DNA from: Patulibacter sp.
Lineage (GTDB): Bacteria > Actinomycetota > Thermoleophilia > Solirubrobacterales > Solirubrobacteraceae
Length of the DNA stretch: 6,639 nucleotides
Direction of reading: 5' to 3'
Assembly: GCA_031119595.1 (NCBI GenBank)
Contig: JAVHXX010000252.1
Coordinates: forward strand, 1-6,639
This document shows, one piece after another, positions 1 to 3,872 of the stretch (within the stretch, counting starts at the first letter, position 1; each line of letters starts with the position of its first letter). The position numbers and the translations under genes were made by a program. The notes under the pieces were generated by a model. It was not told where the DNA came from. It searched no databases and was given only the letters and a program-made list of their open reading frames with translations.

Positions 1-40
1 CCTCCGGACCGTGTCCTCGCGCGAGGACGAGGTCGGCAGG
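1..40. repeat. Imperfect inverted repeat at the left edge with a perfect 16-bp core
   Basis: The core at 13-28 (GTCCTCGCGCGAGGAC) is a perfect palindrome. Counting outward, most bases from 1 to 40 still pair around the same centre (7-10 with 31-34, 1-3 with 38-40). No T-run follows on either strand within what is visible. It could be the terminator of a gene lying to the left of the window, or a protein-binding site. The left side is cut by the window edge, so the choice stays open. Confidence 0.3.
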
Positions 41-49
41 ATCGTGTCA

Positions 50-67
50 ATTGTGCACGTGCACAAT
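50..67. promoter_or_regulatory. Perfect 18-bp palindrome, candidate operator
   Basis: The sequence ATTGTGCACGTGCACAAT reads the same on both strands. It lies in locally AT-richer DNA about 105 bases before the start of the propeller gene. Even-length perfect palindromes with TTGTGCAC half-sites are typical of dimeric helix-turn-helix repressor sites (TetR, GntR or LacI type). No regulator gene is present in the window, so the assignment is inference. Its distance from the gene suggests either a far-upstream site or control of a promoter for a gene to the left. Confidence 0.4.
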
Positions 68-171
68 ATGTGTGATTTGCAGCGCTTTCAGCGGTTTTGT
101 AGGCGGGTTCACACCCACTTCGGTACGCATTGTTACCTTGGCGACGTCCAGCAACCCGAAACGGGTGTCCC

Positions 172-1350
172 TTGTCCCATCAGCTCCCGACCGGCCGCCG
201 CGCGCGGCTCGCGTCGCTCGCCCTTGCCGCGGTGGCCGCAGCCGGCATCGCCACGGCCGTCCCGTCGGCCGCGTCGGCCGCGCCCGGCCCACGCCTCGTG
301 CCGTCGAACCAGCTCGTGTACGTCCCGGGCGTCTGGGGCGGCAAGCTGCACGGCGTCGACCCGCTGACGGGTGCCACCAAGCGCAAGATCCCGGGCGGCC
401 CCAACCCGATGATCTCGGCGCCCAGCCCCGACGGCAAGACGCTCTACGTCGTCAACCTGCCGAAGGGCAGCCAGAGCGGCATCTCGATCGTCGACGTCGC
501 CAGTGGCACGCGCACGTTCATCGGCCTCAAGGGCGTCGCCGCGGCCGAGGTCCTCTCGAACGGCGGCAAGGAGCTCTACGCCGTCGACATCGTCGCGCAC
601 GAGATCGTCGTGATCGACACCGCGACGAAGACCATCGCCCGGCGGCTGAAGATGCCCGACCACGTGGCCGACGAGCCGCTCGGGATCGAGATCTCCGCCG
701 ACAACAAGACCCTCTACATCGCCTACCTGGCGGGCTGGGTCGCGTCGTACGACACGCAGACCGGCAAGCCGATCCACGAGGTGCAGCTCCCGGAGGTGCC
801 GCGCGCGGTCGACCTCGCCACCTTCGGGCAGCTCACGCTTCCCGGCTGGCTGATGCTCTCCCCCGACGGCACCCGCCTCTACGCGCTGAACTTCGCCACG
901 GGCAACACCACCGTGATCGACACGCGCACGTGGCAGACGGTCGGCACCATCGACCACCACGACCGGTGGGCCCTCGACGTGCTCGCGTCGTTCAGCCCGG
1001 ACGGCAAGAAGATGTACTTCACGAACTACGGCACCGCGAACGTGCAGGTCGTCGACACCGCCACGCTCCAGACGCTCAAGGTGATCCCGACGAAGGGCCG
1101 GCCGATCGGCGTCGCCACGCTCGACAACGGTGACGTGCTCGTCGACACGATCCCGCCGCAGTTCACGCAGGCGAACCCGCTCGTCCCGATCATCACGCTG
1201 CTGCCCGTCGGACTCACGTCGATCCGCCTCCCGAACATCGGCGTCGGCCAGATCCTGCGGATCAACGGCACCACCGACACCATCACCGGCACCACGAACG
1301 TCGACGACACCATCCCGGGCGCATTCGTCGCCCCGGCGCCGGCCGCGTAG
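172..1350 (+). CDS. Secreted YncE-like beta-propeller protein
   Basis: The product is about 392 aa. Residues 1-36 form a signal peptide: a basic N-region with GRRAR, an Ala/Leu-rich hydrophobic core, and an ASA cleavage motif before APGP. The twin arginine is not in a good Tat context, so Sec export is more likely. The mature part repeats the SPDGKTLYVVN / IVDVASG pattern of YncE and cytochrome-d1-like propellers, with PDG or ADN turns near residues 87, 177, 232 and 277. Each turn is followed by a 'VIDT.T...' strand. Such proteins are secreted surface or envelope scaffolds, and the ligand is unknown. No catalytic motif is seen. The start is TTG at 172. An in-frame TTG at 130 would add 13 codons after the initiator, many ending in A or T and including a rare TTA, unlike the rest of the gene. 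No strong ribosome binding site is visible. A weak promoter (TTCACA at 108, TACCTT at 134) has a long 20-base spacer and is uncertain. The gene ends with TAG, followed by two hairpins. Confidence 0.85.
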   Translation: MSHQLPTGRRARLASLALAAVAAAGIATAVPSAASAAPGPRLVPSNQLVYVPGVWGGKLHGVDPLTGATKRKIPGGPNPMISAPSPDGKTLYVVNLPKGSQSGISIVDVASGTRTFIGLKGVAAAEVLSNGGKELYAVDIVAHEIVVIDTATKTIARRLKMPDHVADEPLGIEISADNKTLYIAYLAGWVASYDTQTGKPIHEVQLPEVPRAVDLATFGQLTLPGWLMLSPDGTRLYALNFATGNTTVIDTRTWQTVGTIDHHDRWALDVLASFSPDGKKMYFTNYGTANVQVVDTATLQTLKVIPTKGRPIGVATLDNGDVLVDTIPPQFTQANPLVPIITLLPVGLTSIRLPNIGVGQILRINGTTDTITGTTNVDDTIPGAFVAPAPAA

Positions 1351-1373
1351 GTCCCGCTACGCCGGCACCAGTC

Positions 1374-1399
1374 CCCGGGGCGCTCCGACGCGCCCCGGG
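1374..1399 (+). terminator. Hairpin terminator after the propeller gene
   Basis: Arms CCCGGGGCGC (1374-1383) and GCGCCCCGGG (1390-1399) pair over 10 bp with a 6-base loop. The hairpin begins 23 bases after the TAG stop. No T-run follows, which is common for terminators in high-GC actinobacteria. Confidence 0.6.
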
Positions 1400-1424
1400 A
1401 GCGGCGTCCGGCGTCCCGGAACGA

Positions 1425-1477
1425 CACCGGCCTCCCGGTCTCACCGTGGGGAGTGCGGTGAGACCGGGAGGCCGGTG
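1425..1477. terminator. Perfect 22-bp stem hairpin, probable terminator
   Basis: Bases 1425-1446 are perfectly complementary to 1456-1477, leaving a 9-base loop (TGGGGAGTG). The + strand copy is followed by AAACAGG, not by a T-run. On the - strand it is preceded by CTGTTT. It is the second hairpin after the propeller gene and could stop transcription from either side of this convergent region. A 22-bp stem without a mismatch is longer than most intrinsic terminators. Confidence 0.6.
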
Positions 1478-1487
1478 AAACAGGGTG

Positions 1488-1504
1488 GCTCGTCCGGGAC
1501 GAGC
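1488..1504. repeat. Short palindrome with 8-bp arms
   Basis: GCTCGTCC and GGACGAGC flank a single central G. As RNA it could form a 6-bp stem with a 5-base loop. It lies five bases beyond the TAA of a possible 30-codon reading frame on the - strand (1602-1510), where it could act as a terminator. It may also simply be one more part of the convergent terminator cluster. Confidence 0.3.
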
Positions 1505-1590
1505 AGGGATTACTTGCGCAGCGGCATGGGGGTGGCTCCGAGCGGGGAGAGAGGCGGGGTTCGTCCGGGTGACGTGGCCCCTGGTGTTCT

Positions 1591-1613
1591 ATGGATCGGC
1601 ATACCCGATCCAT
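1591..1613. repeat. Interrupted palindrome with 9-bp arms
   Basis: ATGGATCGG (1591-1599) and CCGATCCAT (1605-1613) are exact reverse complements around the 5-base spacer CATAC. It lies between the terminators of two convergent genes, away from either promoter. A transcript would form a compact hairpin; as DNA it could be a dimeric protein site. Nothing in the window says which. Confidence 0.4.
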
Positions 1614-1670
1614 TCCCTCCGCCCGTTGGCCGGATGATCGACGCGCGCGGCGCGCTGCCCCCGGGACATG

Positions 1671-1695
1671 AAACGCCCCGAATTCCGGGGCGCTT
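1671..1695 (-). terminator. Intrinsic terminator of msrA
   Basis: On the - strand, the hairpin CGCCCCG / CGGGGCG with a 5-base GAATT loop begins about 15 bases after the msrA stop codon. It is followed by TTTCAT. One A-C mismatch separates the stem from an outer AA/TT pairing. This is the most classical terminator in the window. Confidence 0.7.
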
Positions 1696-1707
1696 CGCGA
1701 GTTCGTC

Positions 1708-2370
1708 CTAGGCGGCGCTGACGCCCGTGCCGATCGGGCACGACACCCCGGTGCCGCCCAGGCCGCAGTACCCCGCCGGGTTCTTGTGGAGGTACTGCTG
1801 GTGGTAGGTCTCCGCGTAGTAGTAGGTCTGCAGCGGGGCGATCTGCGTGGTGATGTCACCGAGGCCCTTCTCCTGGAGCGCGGCGCCGTAGGTGGTGGCG
1901 AGTGCGTCGACGGCGACCGCCTGCTCGGGCGTGGTGGTGAAGATCGCCGACCGGTACTGCGTCCCGAGGTCGTTGCCCTGGCGGTTCCCCTGGGTCGGGT
2001 CGTGGCCCTCCCAGAAGGTCTTGAGGATGGTCTCGAGGGAGATCTTCGCCGGGTCGAACACGATCTCGACGACCTCGGTGTGGCCGGTACGGCCGGTGCA
2101 CGTCTCCTCGTAGGTGGGGTTCGGGGTGAAGCCACCCGCGTATCCGACCGACGTGGTGTAGACGCCCGGCAGCTGCCAGAAGAGGCGCTCGGCGCCCCAG
2201 AAACACCCCATGCCGACGACGATCGTCTCCATCCCCTCGGGGAACGGCGGCTTGATCGACGTGCCGAGGACGGCGTGCGTCGGATCGACGACCAGTGCCT
2301 GCGAACGACCCGGCAGCGCCTCCTCGGGCGTGACCATCGTGGCCTTGCGACGCAGTGCTTCGAACAGCAT
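1708..2370 (-). CDS. msrA: Peptide-methionine (S)-S-oxide reductase MsrA
   Basis: This cytoplasmic repair enzyme reduces the S-epimer of methionine sulfoxide in proteins and free methionine, and is normally recycled by thioredoxin. The 220-aa product resembles the long E. coli-type MsrA nearly end to end. The N-terminal extension has the PEEALPGR...HAVLG pattern. Nucleophile Cys56 sits in GCFWG, followed by ERLFWQLPGV, GYAGG, NPTYEE.C.G.TGH.E, QGNDLGTQYRS and YYAE.YHQQYLHKNP. Two C-terminal cysteines, Cys202 (GYCG) and Cys211 (VSCP), correspond to the resolving cysteines of the three-cysteine mechanism, although Cys211 is shifted slightly against the E. coli GVC arrangement. The ATG at 2370 has a strong ribosome binding site 9 bases upstream. 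The gene stands alone, is convergent with the propeller gene and divergent from the phosphomutase-like gene. No MsrB is in view. Confidence 0.97.
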   Translation of the reverse strand: MLFEALRRKATMVTPEEALPGRSQALVVDPTHAVLGTSIKPPFPEGMETIVVGMGCFWGAERLFWQLPGVYTTSVGYAGGFTPNPTYEETCTGRTGHTEVVEIVFDPAKISLETILKTFWEGHDPTQGNRQGNDLGTQYRSAIFTTTPEQAVAVDALATTYGAALQEKGLGDITTQIAPLQTYYYAETYHQQYLHKNPAGYCGLGGTGVSCPIGTGVSAA

Positions 2371-2378
2371 TGAAGGGT

Positions 2379-2386
2379 TCCTCCTC
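2379..2386 (-). promoter_or_regulatory. msrA ribosome binding site
   Basis: On the - strand, GAGGAGGA lies 8-9 bases before ATG 2370 and fixes the start. It overlaps a short palindrome (CCTCCGAGGAGG on the - strand, 2380-2391), so nearby CCTCC could compete for pairing with the site. Confidence 0.8.
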
Positions 2387-2400
2387 GGAGGTGAGCCGGT

Positions 2401-2462
2401 GCGCCGTCAGTGGCGCGTTCGTCCGGATTCCTCCCTTCCTTCAGGATAGTCCTCTCCGGACG
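2401..2462 (-). repeat. Inverted repeats in the msrA leader
   Basis: CGTCCGGA (2420-2427) and TCCGGACG (2455-2462) are exact reverse complements 27 bases apart. Next to them, GCGCC and GGCGC (2401-2416) form a smaller hairpin. Both lie upstream of msrA in its likely 5' leader and could fold in the RNA. I do not recognise a known riboswitch core here. In DNA this GC-rich, some of this pairing may be chance. Confidence 0.3.
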
Positions 2463-2489
2463 CCTTCTCGGCTTACAACCTCGATCCAA

Positions 2490-2518
2490 CTGACAACCGG
2501 TCCGCCGGTGCGTACTCT
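2490..2518 (+). promoter_or_regulatory. Probable promoter of the phosphomutase-like gene
   Basis: CTGACA (2490-2495) matches five of six bases of the TTGACA -35 consensus. TACTCT (2513-2518) fits the actinobacterial TAnnnT -10 pattern, and the spacer is exactly 17 bases. Transcription would begin near 2524-2526, about 40 bases before the chosen ATG at 2564. This makes the alternative ATG at 2522 unlikely. Confidence 0.6.
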
Positions 2519-2521
2519 TGA

Positions 2522-2539
2522 ATGTGCGCATTCGCACGT
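2522..2539. promoter_or_regulatory. Inverted repeat at the predicted transcription start
   Basis: GTGCG (2524-2528) and CGCAC (2533-2537) flank CATT. The pairing extends outward by a wobble pair and an A-T pair. Its place, directly at the expected transcription start, suits a repressor operator or a 5'-end hairpin of the mRNA. The arms are short, so this is a weak call. Confidence 0.3.
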
Positions 2540-2563
2540 AGTCCCCGTGCGCGCTCCCATCCC

Positions 2564-3697
2564 ATGTCCTCTCCGACCTCCTCGCCCCAGTTGCCGGCGC
2601 CTCGCGTCGTGCTCGTGCTCGCCGGTGCCGCGGGCGAGATCGGCGAGACCGCGACCGCGCTCGAACGGGCACGCATGCCCCAACTGGGTGCGCTCGTCGC
2701 CGCCGGGCGCGTCGGTCGCCTCCGGACCGTCGCCTCGCACCTGCCGGTCAACGACACCACCGCCGCCGCGGCCCTCCTGGGGACCGTGCCGCCGGTCCAC
2801 CTCGACCCGGGCGCCGTCGCGTCCGAGGCGCTCGGTGGGCTGCTCGCCGCCGACGAGAGCTGCACGCTCGTCGAGGTCGTCGACCTCCTCGGTGACCCGG
2901 CGCCCGCCCTCGACGTGCAGCGCGCGATCGATGCGATGCACCACCAGCTCAGCTGGCACCGGATCGTCGGCGTACGCAACGGGCACCAGGTGCTCGTCGC
3001 CGGTGCCGCCGAACCCCGCCTGCCCGAGATCGACGGGCTGCACCTGCGGCCGGCCGAGCACGGTCTCCTCCCGCAGCGCCAGCTCGACCACGGCACCGTC
3101 GTCGTCGCGGACGAGGGATCGACGCTCCTCGGCGTCGCGTCGCTGCTCGGCGCCCGCTGTGAGGCCGTCGATCCGACCCGTGCCGAACGCCACGATCCCG
3201 TGCCGGCGCGCCTGCGCGAGCGTGCGATCGCGTCGCTGCTGGCCGGAGCGCGGACCGTCGTCGTCGAGACCCGCGCGCCGATCCAGGCCCGCCGCGGGCT
3301 CCGCGAACGCTCCCTGCGCGACCGCACGCTCCGCGAGTGCCTCGAACACCTCGACCGCGAGCTCATCGGACCGCTGCGATCGGCCTCCGCCTGGACCGGC
3401 TCGTGTCTGTCGGTCACCGCGGACATGCCCCGCACGCTCCTCGGTGAGCCCGTCCGCGGGGAGGTGCCGCTCGTGATCTCCGGGCCGCGCGCCGTGCTCG
3501 TCACCGGGCATGCGCCGATGGCGCCGCCGCCGGGGTCGAGCCTGCCGCCGCGTCACTGCGAGCGTGCCCTCGTCGACGCCCCGATCGTCACGTCGCCGTT
3601 CGCCGTGGTCCCCGAGCGCGACACCGCCGCGCCGCGCCGCTTCCGCCGCGACCCCGTCACCGGCGGGACCACGGTCGACGAACTCATCCCGGGGTAG
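2564..3697 (+). CDS. Degenerate ApgM-type phosphoglycerate mutase-like protein, probable pseudoenzyme
   Basis: The product is about 377 aa, without a signal peptide or membrane segment. Its order of segments follows the archaeal-type cofactor-independent phosphoglycerate mutase (alkaline phosphatase superfamily). These are an N-terminal VVLVLAG strand; ALERARMPQLGALVAAGRVG, like the family's 'TPLEAAKTPNLD.L...G..G'; PVNDTTAAAALLG, like 'PGSDTAHLALLGYDP'; EALG; AGARTVVVETRAP; LDRELIGPL; SVTADMP; and VPLVISGP. Active-site positions are changed: the first metal Asp is Ala20, the Ser nucleophile is Asn63, Asp is Ile240, His is Arg244, the DH pair is Asp287-Met288, and the last His is missing. Catalysis by the usual two-metal mechanism therefore seems impossible. 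The reading frame is intact with normal codon use, so the gene is not decaying DNA. ATG 2564 is preferred over ATG 2522 because the extra codons have poor third-position G/C and the promoter lies too close. No clear ribosome binding site is seen. The family call is by eye; the function is unknown. Confidence 0.6.
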   Translation: MSSPTSSPQLPAPRVVLVLAGAAGEIGETATALERARMPQLGALVAAGRVGRLRTVASHLPVNDTTAAAALLGTVPPVHLDPGAVASEALGGLLAADESCTLVEVVDLLGDPAPALDVQRAIDAMHHQLSWHRIVGVRNGHQVLVAGAAEPRLPEIDGLHLRPAEHGLLPQRQLDHGTVVVADEGSTLLGVASLLGARCEAVDPTRAERHDPVPARLRERAIASLLAGARTVVVETRAPIQARRGLRERSLRDRTLRECLEHLDRELIGPLRSASAWTGSCLSVTADMPRTLLGEPVRGEVPLVISGPRAVLVTGHAPMAPPPGSSLPPRHCERALVDAPIVTSPFAVVPERDTAAPRRFRRDPVTGGTTVDELIPG

Positions 3698-3701
3698 GCC
3701 G

Positions 3702-3718
3702 CGGGGCGCCCGGCCCCG
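3702..3718 (+). terminator. Hairpin terminator after the phosphomutase-like gene
   Basis: CGGGGC and GCCCCG pair around a 5-base loop (GCCCG), starting four bases after the TAG stop. There is no T-run, as with the other + strand hairpins here. Confidence 0.5.
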
Positions 3719-3833
3719 ACCGCCTGACCGCAACCTGACCACCTGCGCGGGCGGATTCCGCCGCGCCACGGGGCCTCCGGTTCGCCGCGCGGCCCAGGCG
3801 ACACCGCGATCCGCGCCACGCTGCGGTCCGTAG

Positions 3834-3862
3834 TGGTCAACCAGACGGTGCATTGGTACCGT
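3834..3862 (+). promoter_or_regulatory. Candidate promoter of the dehydrogenase-like gene
   Basis: TGGTCA (3834-3839) and TACCGT (3857-3862, TAnnnT pattern) are separated by 17 bases. The transcript would start around 3868-3870, within a few bases of ATG 3873. The mRNA would therefore be leaderless or nearly so, which fits the absence of a ribosome binding site. Confidence 0.45.
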
Positions 3863-3872
3863 CGCCACCCGG

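Larger units (their letters stand above)
1351..1707. other. Convergent intergenic region rich in inverted repeats
   Basis: These 357 bases separate the 3' ends of the propeller gene and msrA. They hold hairpins at 1374-1399, 1425-1477 and 1671-1695, and shorter inverted repeats at 1488-1504 and 1591-1613. The stretch 1505-1670 has no convincing gene. The best candidate is a 30-codon frame on the - strand (ATG at 1602, TAA at 1510) with GGAGGG 12 bases upstream. Its first half has weak G/C third-position bias. Its second half is more coding-like and ends in MPLRK. It could be a small protein, a remnant of a gene end, or chance. Confidence 0.5.

Noticed and set aside
130..171. TTG at 130 as the start of the propeller gene
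   Set aside because: The added codons include TTA and many A/T-ending codons, unlike the gene body, and they put extra residues in front of an already complete signal peptide.
51..1133. 360-codon + strand frame overlapping the propeller gene
   Set aside because: Arg/Pro-rich translation with no domain; it is a shifted reading of the propeller gene.
2391..2470. Known riboswitch upstream of msrA (SAM or similar)
   Set aside because: I could not match any conserved core I know; only generic GC-rich pairing is visible.
2522..2563. ATG at 2522 as the start of the phosphomutase-like gene
   Set aside because: It lies at or before the predicted transcription start of the CTGACA/TACTCT promoter, and its codons lack the third-position G/C bias.
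1026..2672. 548-codon - strand frame across msrA and the convergent hairpins
   Set aside because: It overlaps msrA in another frame, runs through several terminators, and has a composition (Arg/Ser-rich) typical of a wrong frame.
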